This document shows, piece after piece, positions 13,895 through 20,386 of a stretch of DNA of 20,386 bases. The stretch is from Waddlia sp964635295. Its GTDB lineage: Bacteria > Chlamydiota > Chlamydiia > Chlamydiales > Waddliaceae. Position 1 is the first letter of the stretch. Every line of letters starts with the position of its first letter. The stretch spans positions 1 to 20,386 of the forward strand of contig CAZWOB010000037.1 of NCBI GenBank assembly GCA_964635295.1, given 5' to 3'. The notes under the pieces are model-generated. The model did not search any database. It was not told where the DNA came from and saw only the letters and a program-made list of their open reading frames with translations. The translations under genes were made by a program, and so were the position numbers.

Positions 13895-13908
13895 AACATT
13901 CGAATGTT
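13895..13908. promoter_or_regulatory. 14-bp perfect palindrome upstream of the translocon operon
   Basis: AACATTCGAATGTT is a perfect palindrome 40 bases before the first ATG of the translocon operon and about 35 bases after a TTGACT box (13854-13859) that could be a -35. No good -10 is seen at the right distance. The palindrome lies where a regulator would bind near the transcription start. An AGGAGG ribosome-binding site follows at 13937-13942. Confidence 0.45.
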
Positions 13909-13947
13909 CTAATGTTTTTTCTATCTTATTTAGATTAGGAGGATAAG

Positions 13948-14478
13948 ATGAGTGATGATGCAATCAAGGATGTCTTATTAGACGCACTCGATGTCAACGC
14001 CGAGGGTATTGACTATGAAAATCTCTCGTTAGAAGCCCTCATTCTTTTGATCAACACCGAACGCCTCAAACATCTCCAGGAAAAAACGGAAAAAGAATTC
14101 AAAGAGCTGCGGGAACGGCAGGACAAAGTAAAAGAACTGCACGACATTCTCAAAGCGATCAACGCCGCGACTAAAGACGACGGAAAACTTGACATTTCCA
14201 AAAACGAAGAACTGCAAGCGAAAATCGAGCGGGCCAAAGAACTGGGTGCGGACATCCCGGATGACAAGACCAAGTTCAATAGGGAAGAAAGAGACCGCAT
14301 GGTGGAAAACATCCGCATGACGATCGAAGATATGAACGTCCAGAATGACATGCAGCTGCAAACCATCTCAAGACTGACAAACGAACGGTATGAATCCTAT
14401 CAAATGGCCAGAAGCATTCTGAAACCTTTACACGAAGCAAAGAGCTCTCTTGCAAGAGGAATCCGAGGCGCGTCATGA
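13948..14478 (+). CDS. Coiled-coil type III secretion tip/filament-like protein (EspA/SseB-like layout)
   Basis: This 176-residue protein is helical and highly charged. Residues 1-24 are acidic, 27-36 form a short hydrophobic helix (SLEALILLIN), 37-70 make a strong coiled coil (EKTEKEFKELRERQDKVKEL), 75-112 are polar and variable, and 113-170 form a second long helix ending SYQMARSILKPLHEAKSSL. This helix - variable domain - helix plan, and the C-terminal pattern, resemble the external filament or needle-tip subunits EspA, SseB and LcrV. Its place just before an LcrH-type chaperone and two translocator-like genes equals the order sseB-sscA-sseC-sseD and lcrV-lcrH-yopB-yopD. It starts after AGGAGG and overlaps the next gene by 4 bases. 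The role is inferred from layout and position; a chlamydia-specific component is the alternative. Confidence 0.62.
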   Translation: MSDDAIKDVLLDALDVNAEGIDYENLSLEALILLINTERLKHLQEKTEKEFKELRERQDKVKELHDILKAINAATKDDGKLDISKNEELQAKIERAKELGADIPDDKTKFNREERDRMVENIRMTIEDMNVQNDMQLQTISRLTNERYESYQMARSILKPLHEAKSSLARGIRGAS

Positions 14479-14951
14479 CAGCCCCGTTGACAGAAACAGC
14501 TCTTCGGGATCTGATCGATCGATATACCGCCGAAGGCAAGCCTATCCCAAATTTCTCAAAAAATACAATTGAAGCATTGTATTCTTTTGGCTACTGCTTC
14601 TACCAGAACGCTAAATACGAACAATCCGCACACTTCTTCCGTTTTTTAACACTGATCGATAGTGACACCCCTAAAAATTGGATGGGGTTGGGTGCGGCTC
14701 TTCAGATGATGAAAAGTTACCATCAGGCTATCCAATGTTTTGGATACGCTGCCGTTTTAAATCCAAACGACCCTTCTGCCCCCTTTCATGCCGCTGAATG
14801 TTTTCTTTCGATAGGAGAGGATGATAACGCGAGTGAAGTGTTCAATGCGGCTGAGCAAGTGGCCAATAAAAACCCTGATAAATATAAAACAATGTTAACG
14901 CGGATCGCGTTAATGCGTCCTGGGAGGAAAACTCATGGTAAACAGAGTTGA
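14475..14951 (+). CDS. lcrH: LcrH/SycD-family type III translocator chaperone (TPR)
   Basis: Class II secretion chaperones of the LcrH/SycD/SscA family bind the two translocator proteins in the cytoplasm through TPR repeats. This 158-residue protein has three TPR units over about 31-134: TIEALYSFGYCFYQNAKYEQSA, NWMGLGAALQMMKSYHQAI, then PFHAAECFLSIGEDDNA. The YAAVLNPNDPSAPFHAAECF segment is split here only in text: PFHAAEC (103-109) is the family hallmark. The N-terminal 30 residues match the flexible arm. It overlaps the gene before it by 4 bases and the gene after it by 17, so the operon is tightly coupled. Its clients should be the two proteins encoded next. Confidence 0.9.
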   Translation: MTAPLTETALRDLIDRYTAEGKPIPNFSKNTIEALYSFGYCFYQNAKYEQSAHFFRFLTLIDSDTPKNWMGLGAALQMMKSYHQAIQCFGYAAVLNPNDPSAPFHAAECFLSIGEDDNASEVFNAAEQVANKNPDKYKTMLTRIALMRPGRKTHGKQS

Positions 14952-15771
14952 AACAAGACGTGCTCCCCTGTTTTGGGAGCAGGACTCAGAACCGTACACT
15001 CCGGTAAAAAATCCCGCTGAACTTCCCTTTAAATGGGACACCATGCTGACAGACGCTCGAAAAGCGTTAACAGCCGGCATGCTCAGCACGGAGGAGTCTA
15101 CGCATGCCCATCACAAACTTGATGCGCCGCAATTCGACGTTTCTGAATTTGATGCTGTTGCCAAAGAAATGGGGGCTTTAATCCCCAAAGTAAGCGGTGA
15201 TGAAAAATCCGGAGCAACAAGCGAGGATCCCCATCTCAATGAAGCAGCTTTACTCTTACTCTACGTCGCATGCATGAAAGCGCAACAATCCAATCGAGAA
15301 GAGGGCAGCACCCTTGCCATGGGCAATGCCCAAAAAAGGCAGGAAGTCAACCGCCATTTACAAAAAGAGTATTTCGATACGCTCGATGAGAAGATCAAAC
15401 GCTCAAAAGCGGACTCGGTCCTCGGCTGGGTCGGCTGGGCCCTCTGGGGCGCTATCGCTGTTGCCGGAGTTGCAAGCGTAGCGCTGACGATCGCCACTGG
15501 CGGCGCCGCTTTGCCGACGGTTCTCGTTGTCGCAAACGGAGCTTTAGCTGTCGGACAAGGCGGAGTACAGATCACCCAGGGCGTTCTAAAATATGAGAAC
15601 GACATGGCTGCCGGAGAAATGGTGCAGATGGAAGCTGAAAGATATGTCAATACCACGAAGATTCGTGACGAAGTTGAACTTATGAAACATAGTATGCAAG
15701 TCATTGCAGAAGCCTGGGAAGCGCTCGTCGAAGTGCTTAACAACCAATACCTGGCTTCAACCAATCAGTAG
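14935..15771 (+). CDS. Putative major type III translocator (SctE/YopB/CopB-like, short)
   Basis: This 278-residue protein has a hydrophilic N-terminal part (1-100), a helical region (101-160, with LNEAALLLLYVACMKAQQ and a charged segment), one long hydrophobic Gly/Ala-rich stretch at 161-208 (VLGWVGWALWGAIAVAGVA, SVALTIATGGAALPTVL) able to make a membrane hairpin, and an amphipathic C-terminal helix region (217-270). This is the layout of the larger pore-forming translocators (YopB, SseC, CopB), but it is much shorter than the chlamydial CopB of almost 490 residues. A GGGAGG site lies within the end of the chaperone gene. By position after the LcrH chaperone it should be its client. The family is inferred from layout and operon, not from a diagnostic motif. 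Confidence 0.68.
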   Translation: MVNRVETRRAPLFWEQDSEPYTPVKNPAELPFKWDTMLTDARKALTAGMLSTEESTHAHHKLDAPQFDVSEFDAVAKEMGALIPKVSGDEKSGATSEDPHLNEAALLLLYVACMKAQQSNREEGSTLAMGNAQKRQEVNRHLQKEYFDTLDEKIKRSKADSVLGWVGWALWGAIAVAGVASVALTIATGGAALPTVLVVANGALAVGQGGVQITQGVLKYENDMAAGEMVQMEAERYVNTTKIRDEVELMKHSMQVIAEAWEALVEVLNNQYLASTNQ

Positions 15772-15783
15772 GAGGTCGTCATC

Positions 15784-16455
15784 ATGACAACTGCAGATAA
15801 TTTAAGTACAAATAATAAAGCAAGCACAGGTGTCCAGGAAACGCTGAACAGCGAGCTGGTCAGGCTTGACAAGCTGCTCGATGATCCGAATATCGATCAC
15901 AGCCGTGTGCTGGAACAAGCGTTCAAGGTGATCCAGCTGATGTCCAGGATCCTCGGAAATATGGAAAAAGAGTATGTCCTCGAGAACGAGCCCGCTCTTT
16001 TTGCAAAGGTCAAGGAGCTCAAGGGTACCTACAACACGTGGTCCGTCCTCGCATTGACAATCGTCTCATCCGGCATCACAATGGGCGGCGGTTTTGTATC
16101 CATGGGATCAGCGATCCCCGGAACCACTCTTGGTCAGACAATGGGCAATTCCGCACCTAATGCTCTGGGTTGGTTGAGCAACACTGCCTGGGCTAAAAAG
16201 CTTGCTGACATCGGTCAGGGAATGGGAGCTGTCGGCCAGGGATCTGGCGGCTTTACTTCACTGATGAACAACACGAATGAAGCAAAACGCGCAGTCTTCC
16301 AAGTGATGATCGAAGAGATCAAACGGAAAAGAGGCGATCGCGATGACGCTGCCCGCCAGAATCGCGACCAAAGCTATTCTGCTGCAAATAACTGCAGGCA
16401 GACGATCCAGGCCACGCACAACGCTGCGTCTCAAATCCTTTCTGTCAGGGGATAA
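15784..16455 (+). CDS. Putative minor type III translocator (SctB/YopD/CopD-like, short)
   Basis: The 223-residue protein has a hydrophilic N-terminus, a helix at 40-60 (LEQAFKVIQLMSRILGNMEK), one hydrophobic stretch at 86-116 (WSVLALTIVSSGITMGGGFV), a Gly-rich semi-hydrophobic segment at 143-158 (IGQGMGAVGQGSGG), and a polar, Gln/Asn/Arg-rich amphipathic helix to the end. A single main membrane segment followed by an amphipathic helix fits the smaller translocators (YopD, SseD, about 200-300 residues). The IGQGMGAVGQG segment resembles the NGALAVGQGG segment of the preceding protein, suggesting the two are distant paralogues. An AGGAGG site lies 8 bases before the ATG, 12 bases after the previous stop. 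The stop overlaps the convergent hydrolase gene by 25 bases. Confidence 0.66.
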   Translation: MTTADNLSTNNKASTGVQETLNSELVRLDKLLDDPNIDHSRVLEQAFKVIQLMSRILGNMEKEYVLENEPALFAKVKELKGTYNTWSVLALTIVSSGITMGGGFVSMGSAIPGTTLGQTMGNSAPNALGWLSNTAWAKKLADIGQGMGAVGQGSGGFTSLMNNTNEAKRAVFQVMIEEIKRKRGDRDDAARQNRDQSYSAANNCRQTIQATHNAASQILSVRG

Positions 16456-17297
16456 TTTTTTTCCAAAAAACTAAGTGACTTCTCAATCACTTGAGAGTCA
16501 CTTAGAATCGCTAAATGCCCCAGCCCCTGAGTGATCATAATTTCTGATCCTTGATTTGCTTTGTGGAGCTTTTTAGAGTCTTCAACCGAACAGTCGATAT
16601 CATCTTCATCATGTATCAATAAGAGCTTTGAAGGATTTCTCAATGGTCGTTCATAAAGTGGCAGTTCCCGATCAAATTGAAATCCCGTCTTTTTGATCAC
16701 CCATTCTTTCAGTTTCTGTTTGCCTGTTCCCTTTCCATGCAGCCTACGAAAAAACGTTTGGAAAATATCCGTTTCCTCAGAGGGACTGCCGATCATGATC
16801 ACTGGAGTTTCAAACGCATGTTTTTCCACCCAATGATAGGCGGCCATCCCTCCCAAAGAATGGCCGATATAGGCGCTTGGCTTGCCAAATTCATTTTCAA
16901 TGGCTCTCATCACTTCCAGGAATTCAAGAAAATTTGTACGGGCTCCCTCTGATTTTCCATGTGCGGGAGCATCAAAAGCCAGCAGTCTCCCTCCGGCGTT
17001 AATGATTGGCTCAATGAAGTTGCATAAATTCGTCCCTCTGCCCGACCATCCATGGATAAAAAGAGCGTAAGGCCCCTTTCCCCATGAATAGACGCGTATC
17101 TTTCTACCGGCAACTGAGACATAGATCTCATCAGAGTGTCTGACTGCCGTTTTTTCTAAAGATGTGAAGGGAAACCTAAACGGACGAAGAAACAAGCAAC
17201 AGGCAAACCAATGCGCTGCAGGGGGACAGTACTTCTCCAATACAGGAAACAACCACTGGATAAACCTAATCTGCGTGCGTTTTTTGAAGATAGGCAT
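16431..17297 (-). CDS. Alpha/beta hydrolase fold protein
   Basis: This 288-residue protein has the alpha/beta hydrolase core at about 55-280. The oxyanion strand is LFIHGWSGRG (79-88), DAPAHGKSEG (109-118) follows, the nucleophile elbow is GHSLGG (145-150, Ser147), the acid is in LLLIHDEDDI (225-234; Asp230 or Asp233), and the catalytic histidine is in GLGHLAIL (258-265, His261). All three triad members are present, so an esterase or lipase-like activity is likely; the substrate is unknown. Residues 10-45 are moderately hydrophobic and Trp/Phe-rich, perhaps a membrane-associating segment. It begins inside the end of the methyltransferase gene (32-base overlap) after a GGGGGG site, so it is the last gene of the mgtE-methyltransferase-hydrolase run. 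A strong terminator lies within its own last codons. Confidence 0.88.
   Translation of the reverse strand: MPIFKKRTQIRFIQWLFPVLEKYCPPAAHWFACCLFLRPFRFPFTSLEKTAVRHSDEIYVSVAGRKIRVYSWGKGPYALFIHGWSGRGTNLCNFIEPIINAGGRLLAFDAPAHGKSEGARTNFLEFLEVMRAIENEFGKPSAYIGHSLGGMAAYHWVEKHAFETPVIMIGSPSEETDIFQTFFRRLHGKGTGKQKLKEWVIKKTGFQFDRELPLYERPLRNPSKLLLIHDEDDIDCSVEDSKKLHKANQGSEIMITQGLGHLAILSDSQVIEKSLSFLEKNYPLTERI
16465..16505 (-). terminator. Hairpin with T6 run, inside the hydrolase 3' coding end
   Basis: CTAAGTGACTTCTCAA (16471-16486) and TTGAGAGTCACTTAG (16491-16505) pair over 15 bases with one bulged base and a TCAC loop. On the minus strand the stem is followed at once by TTTTTT (16470-16465), a good intrinsic terminator. 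It lies 32-75 bases before the hydrolase stop codon. On the plus strand it begins 15 bases after the last stop of the translocon operon and could also close that transcript, though no T-run follows there. Confidence 0.75.
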
Positions 17298-17934
17298 CAG
17301 TTTCCCCCCATGGAAACTTTACAGGAAAACGTTTGATTGTTTGAAATCCCCGATGATAAGCAGATAGTGGAAAACTGATGGTAATAATCTTCACTTCGTG
17401 GTTCAGAGATGCCAGCTTATTGCACAGACGTTTCAACTCTTCATCGTTGATCGTGCTTCCATAAAAATAAACAACTGTCGCATGTTCCAATGAGACGTCC
17501 ATCATATTCTCGCAGATAAACTTCACCTCATTGATCCCGTACTTTCGCTTAACTGACTGGGCGATCCGAATGAAGGCAGGCACATACTCCACTCCATAGA
17601 CAGTGCAGCCAAGAAAAGCGTTCAACCAAAAGCAGGTTCTTCCCCTGCCGCACCCCAGTTCATAGACGATATCGCGATTCGTCAGGCGACATTCTTCAGC
17701 AATGATATCCATTGTTGTCAACGGAGTCTCCCCGTACGTATCGACCTCGTTTTCTCCTTTCTCAATCAAAAATTCCTTGCTGATAAGAAAAGGGCTTTGG
17801 GAAAGATAGGAGCGGACAAGATGCCAGTCCGCTGCTGCGAAGCTTCGATTGGAGTAATAGAAAAAAACAACTTGAAGAAATTCAGTCAAATTCCAGAGAT
17901 CAGTTTTGAGACGGATCCATAGAAGCTTAAGCAT
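17266..17934 (-). CDS. Class I SAM-dependent methyltransferase
   Basis: This 222-residue protein has a Rossmann-type methyltransferase domain. Motif I is VYELGCGRGRT (90-100), which binds SAM; the next strand has VYGVEYVPAF (112-121) with the ribose-binding Glu116, and KFICENMMDV (138-147) carries the adenine-side residue. VVYFYGSTINDEEL is in the motif IV position, loosely like DOT1-type enzymes. Residues 1-75 are helical with a hydrophobic, aromatic patch (LTEFLQVVFFYYS), which may contact a membrane. The target is unknown. It begins 23 bases after mgtE and overlaps the downstream hydrolase by 32 bases, so the three genes form an operon. Chlamydiae can secrete methyltransferases that act on host proteins, but nothing here shows export. 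Confidence 0.85.
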   Translation of the reverse strand: MLKLLWIRLKTDLWNLTEFLQVVFFYYSNRSFAAADWHLVRSYLSQSPFLISKEFLIEKGENEVDTYGETPLTTMDIIAEECRLTNRDIVYELGCGRGRTCFWLNAFLGCTVYGVEYVPAFIRIAQSVKRKYGINEVKFICENMMDVSLEHATVVYFYGSTINDEELKRLCNKLASLNHEVKIITISFPLSAYHRGFQTIKRFPVKFPWGETDAYLQKTHAD

Positions 17935-17957
17935 TGCCGCTGCTCACAATGGCTGGG

Positions 17958-19430
17958 TTAGAACAAAAAGGCATACACACCTCTCGCGACAAGCAAAAAC
18001 ATCAAAGTGGAGGTGACATCATTGAAAGCTGTCACAATCGGACCGGATGCGACTGCTGGGTCAACGCCGACCCTCACAAAGAAAAAGGGTGAAAGGCTTC
18101 CCAGCACAGTTGCAGTCATGCAGGCGCCGAATAAACCGCAGCTTACAAGTAAGCCTACTGCGAAAGGGTCGGTGCTTACCTGCTGGATCCCAAAGTAATT
18201 TAAAAAATAGACGAGTATCCCGCATGAAATACCGAATGTGATGCCGATCAAACTACCGATCGCGATCTCTTTTAAAATCGCCTCTTTCCGCTGACCTGGG
18301 GAAAGCTCCCCGGTTGCCATTCCACGGACCAGGATCGTACTGCATTGCAGGCCGACGTTGCCGGACATACCGGCAATCATGGGAACGAAGAATGGGACGA
18401 ATGCAAACCACGCCCTTCCTCCGAACTGGGTCATCGTCGTTGATGTGACCATTCCGGCCAACAACGTGACGACCAGCCACGGGACCCTCCATAAATAACG
18501 TTTCAAGATCGGCTCATGCTCACTGAAGTCTTCCCCGGTACCAGCAATGTTGGCGATCGTCTCGTCCGCGATATCCTCCATCGCTTCCACGACATCTTCG
18601 TAGGGGATCACCCCGACCAACTTCTCATTGTCATCGACAACTGGGAGCGTGGGAATTCCATATCTTTCGACAATATCGACAACCTCATCCCTTGTACTGT
18701 CCGGGCGCACAGTGTGAAGAACGGGGCGCATCACCTGCTTCAATGGCAGGAAAGGCGGATTAACGATGAGGTTTCTGGCAGGAACATAACCGGCCAGCTC
18801 TTCATTGTCTGATAAGACGAAAATACTTCTGGTCAGGTCTATCCCTGGATGATCGCGGATATAGCGGGACACCTCTCCAATTGTCGTTGTCATGGGAAAC
18901 GCAAAGAATTCATCGGACATCAGACGTCCGGCACTATTTCTTTCGTGTTTTTGCAATTCCCTGATCCGATACGCCACAGTTTTATCCAAAAGGTCCATCA
19001 CCTTTTTGAGCCGTCGATCGGAAATATCGTCCAACACATTGACAGCCTCATCCGATGGCATCTTCTCGATGAGCTCCTTGATCTCTCTGTCGCTGATCTG
19101 CCGGAAGATTACCGCGCGGGTATTTCGCGTCGTATGGATGATGAAAGTGACTTTCGATTCAAAATCGGGAAGGTTGTCGTAGACGACGATACGGGCAGAG
19201 GCTGGCAGGCGCGTCACGGCAAAGGCAAGGTCGATCGGATCGTGGTCTATTGCGATTTTCGCAACGTCATGAAGGAGCAATTGAGAGGTTTGCTTGTGGA
19301 AGGCCCGTTCGAGTTTTTCGTTTAGGACGTCATCAAGGTACTGGGTGCGCGAGTCCAGCAGATCATGGCCGAAGTCCTGGTCGATCTCGACTTCTTCAAT
19401 CTCTTCGAATTGATCTTCCCGGTCATCCAT
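17958..19430 (-). CDS. mgtE: Magnesium transporter MgtE
   Basis: MgtE is a Mg2+ channel gated by its own cytoplasmic sensor domains. The 490-residue length is normal. An acidic N-terminus (1-30, DDREDQFEEIEEVEIDQD) leads into the superhelical N domain (about 45-155, with DLAFAVTRLPASAR). Two CBS domains follow (about 165-290, including LPVVDDNEKLVGVIPYEDVV). Five membrane segments fill 315-490, with the conserved VPMIAGMSGNVGLQCSTILV, and the pore-side GPIVTAFNDVTSTLMFLL near the end carrying the conserved Asp. The ATG at 19430 follows GATAAGAG. It leads an operon with a methyltransferase and a hydrolase. No Mg-sensing M-box leader is seen upstream. A hairpin (19455-19475) lies in the short 5' region. 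Confidence 0.96.
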   Translation of the reverse strand: MDDREDQFEEIEEVEIDQDFGHDLLDSRTQYLDDVLNEKLERAFHKQTSQLLLHDVAKIAIDHDPIDLAFAVTRLPASARIVVYDNLPDFESKVTFIIHTTRNTRAVIFRQISDREIKELIEKMPSDEAVNVLDDISDRRLKKVMDLLDKTVAYRIRELQKHERNSAGRLMSDEFFAFPMTTTIGEVSRYIRDHPGIDLTRSIFVLSDNEELAGYVPARNLIVNPPFLPLKQVMRPVLHTVRPDSTRDEVVDIVERYGIPTLPVVDDNEKLVGVIPYEDVVEAMEDIADETIANIAGTGEDFSEHEPILKRYLWRVPWLVVTLLAGMVTSTTMTQFGGRAWFAFVPFFVPMIAGMSGNVGLQCSTILVRGMATGELSPGQRKEAILKEIAIGSLIGITFGISCGILVYFLNYFGIQQVSTDPFAVGLLVSCGLFGACMTATVLGSLSPFFFVRVGVDPAVASGPIVTAFNDVTSTLMFLLVARGVYAFLF

Positions 19431-19454
19431 CTCTTATCCAACTTCCAGTAAAAA

Positions 19455-19475
19455 CGATCTTTCATAAATGAAGAT
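19455..19475. repeat. Small hairpin upstream of mgtE
   Basis: CGATCTTTCAT and ATGAAGATCG flank an AA pair, making a 10-bp stem with one bulged base. It lies 25 bases upstream of the mgtE start, so in its leader or promoter. No T-run suits a terminator. Confidence 0.4.
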
Positions 19476-19502
19476 CGACAAAATTAATCCAGGGCTTTTT
19501 AT

Positions 19503-19514
19503 ATCATATATGAT
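19503..19514. repeat. 12-bp perfect palindrome between mgtE and the outer membrane protein gene
   Basis: ATCATATATGAT is self-complementary and lies 27 bases upstream of the predicted -35 box of the outer membrane protein gene, in the shared divergent promoter region. It could be a regulator site. Being AT-only apart from two pairs, it may also be chance. Confidence 0.35.
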
Positions 19515-19540
19515 GAAAGCAATAAATTGAAGGAATTTAT

Positions 19541-19568
19541 TTGACTAAACAACATCAAAAAATATAGG
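19541..19568 (+). promoter_or_regulatory. Predicted promoter of the outer membrane protein gene
   Basis: TTGACT (19541-19546) and TATAGG (19563-19568) are separated by 16 bases, matching the housekeeping consensus at 5 and 4 of 6 positions. Transcription would start about 30 bases before the ATG at 19606, leaving a short leader with AAGGAG (19595-19600) as ribosome-binding site. Confidence 0.55.
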
Positions 19569-19605
19569 ATCAAATTTCTAACATTTTTTTTTACAAGGAG
19601 AATAA

Positions 19606-20386
19606 ATGAAGAAATTTATCAAAATAAAAGCTACAGCGGCTATTGCTGTCCTTTGCTCAATATTCCAAGCTGGGCATGCCAATGACTGCTGTTTTGAAAA
19701 CGATTGCTGCAACGAGTGGTATGCCATTTTCGAAAATGTGATCGTAAAACCTCATTTCACCAGAAACAACGCCTATTTTTTAGAAGATCCTCCAGGGATT
19801 TCAGGTCAAAAAGCGGTACAGTTCGATTGGGACTACTGCTACAGCCCACGTTTTGAACTTGGATGGAAAGGAGACTGCAACGTCGGAGCCCGTGTAAGAT
19901 ATTGGCACTTCGACAATGACAATGAAATACATGCTGTTGATTCTAACGGGGACATCGCATCGTTCTTCTCAGATGATTCTTCTGACGATATCGGATTCTC
20001 CGGATCTTCAGAAGCCCGATTCAGACATGACCTCGAGCTTAACGTCCTCGATCTTGAAGGGACTGTTGAATGCGGATGCTGGATCTATTCAGCCGGGATC
20101 CGCTATGCTAAAATTGAACAAGATTATTTTGGGGAAAACCTGTCTAGCACAGGCGAGATAAAATCAAATCACGACTTTAAAGGGTGGGGCTTGACTATGG
20201 CTGCAGAATATCTCCGTCCAATCAAGTGCGACTTCTCATTTTTTACGAAAGCAAGAGGTTCGTTGCTCTATGGAGATTCCGATTGGGTAGCGTTTAACCC
20301 AGATCCAGTTTCCGAAGGCTATTTATCTTCTTCGAATGACTGCGACCTGCAAGCGGTCGGCGAACTGCAGATCGGTATCGATTGGA
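19606..20386 (+). CDS. Cysteine-rich outer membrane beta-barrel-like protein, C-terminus cut by window edge
   Basis: The frame is open from the ATG at 19606 to the window end (260 residues). Residues 1-25 are a clear signal peptide (KKFIKIKATAAIAVLC, ending AGHA before NDCC). After cleavage come two CC pairs (NDCCFENDCC), and about ten cysteines are spread through the visible mature part (CYS, DCN, ECGC, KCD, NDCD), fitting the disulphide-linked outer membrane of chlamydial elementary bodies. Alternating hydrophobic residues and aromatic strand ends (FELGWKGDCNVGARVRYW, WIYSAGIRYAKIEQDYF, LQAVGELQIGIDW) indicate transmembrane beta strands. The plan resembles the MOMP-like and Lpg1974-type pore families of environmental chlamydiae. 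AAGGAG lies 5 bases before the ATG. Family assignment is by layout; porin function is inferred. Confidence 0.78.
   Translation, partial: MKKFIKIKATAAIAVLCSIFQAGHANDCCFENDCCNEWYAIFENVIVKPHFTRNNAYFLEDPPGISGQKAVQFDWDYCYSPRFELGWKGDCNVGARVRYWHFDNDNEIHAVDSNGDIASFFSDDSSDDIGFSGSSEARFRHDLELNVLDLEGTVECGCWIYSAGIRYAKIEQDYFGENLSSTGEIKSNHDFKGWGLTMAAEYLRPIKCDFSFFTKARGSLLYGDSDWVAFNPDPVSEGYLSSSNDCDLQAVGELQIGIDW

Noticed and set aside
13948..14478. Long minus-strand open frames opposite the first translocon gene.
   Set aside because: They are mirror images of a strongly biased, Lys/Glu-rich coiled-coil gene, low in complexity (Ser- or Phe-rich), and lack ribosome-binding sites.
15261..15764. A 167-residue minus-strand open frame opposite the larger translocator-like gene.
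   Set aside because: Ser/Thr/Ala-rich shadow of the plus-strand gene, without a ribosome-binding site or family features.
19431..19605. A magnesium-sensing M-box leader upstream of mgtE.
   Set aside because: The mgtE leader is short and shows only one small hairpin; none of the long M-box structure is visible.
1..20386. tRNA genes, rRNA genes, CRISPR arrays, prophage genes.
   Set aside because: Read on both strands, none could be recognised: no cloverleaf with a TTCRA arm in the gene-free stretches, no regularly spaced direct repeats, no integrase or transposase.

Overview
The window looks like a chromosome segment of a Chlamydiales bacterium of the environmental (Waddlia- or Parachlamydia-like) kind. 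Three things point there. First, on the minus strand the order ruvB, SpoIID-domain protein, (queA), Slc1-type secretion chaperone, ssb, pepA mirrors the Chlamydia trachomatis CT040-CT045 block as I recall it, with queA where glgX would be and a few extra genes. Second, there is a type III secretion translocon operon with an LcrH/SycD-type chaperone. Third, a cysteine-rich outer membrane protein with a signal peptide starts at the right edge. The species is inference (Waddlia chondrophila would fit); no rRNA or other marker is present.

Layout. Positions 1-2410 (minus): a three-gene cluster for a nonulosonic (sialic-like) sugar acid: NeuB-type synthase, ATP-grasp ligase, GNAT acetyltransferase (cut by the left edge). 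2479-2649 (minus): a tiny lysine-rich, possibly nucleic-acid-binding protein. 2794-3954 (plus): a eukaryotic-style PP2C phosphatase, convergent and overlapping with asd (minus). A 100-N assembly gap (4745-4844) removes the start of asd and the end of pepA. Then pepA and ssb (minus), a divergent coiled-coil gene of unknown role (6765-7616, plus), the Slc1-like chaperone, queA, the SpoIID-domain protein, ruvB and an NSS-family sodium symporter (all minus).

Positions 12829-13160 hold no gene but are rich in dyads: a perfect 25-bp inverted repeat built from eight ACGAT/ATCGT units, and a second set of dyads over a likely promoter of the symporter-ruvB operon. Next come a small putative inclusion-membrane protein (13161-13736, minus) and, divergent from it, a compact four-gene type III translocon operon (13948-16455, plus): a coiled-coil EspA/SseB-like subunit, an LcrH chaperone, and two short translocator-like proteins. 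Downstream and convergent is mgtE - methyltransferase - alpha/beta hydrolase (minus), whose best terminator lies inside the hydrolase coding sequence. The window ends in a secreted, cysteine-rich beta-barrel-like protein (19606 to the edge, plus).

Working together: Slc1, the LcrH chaperone and the translocon belong to type III secretion, and the PP2C and the 13161-13736 protein are candidate clients. Asd (DAP/lysine), the SpoIID protein (septal glycan) and possibly the NeuB cluster concern the envelope. ssb, ruvB, queA and pepA are housekeeping.
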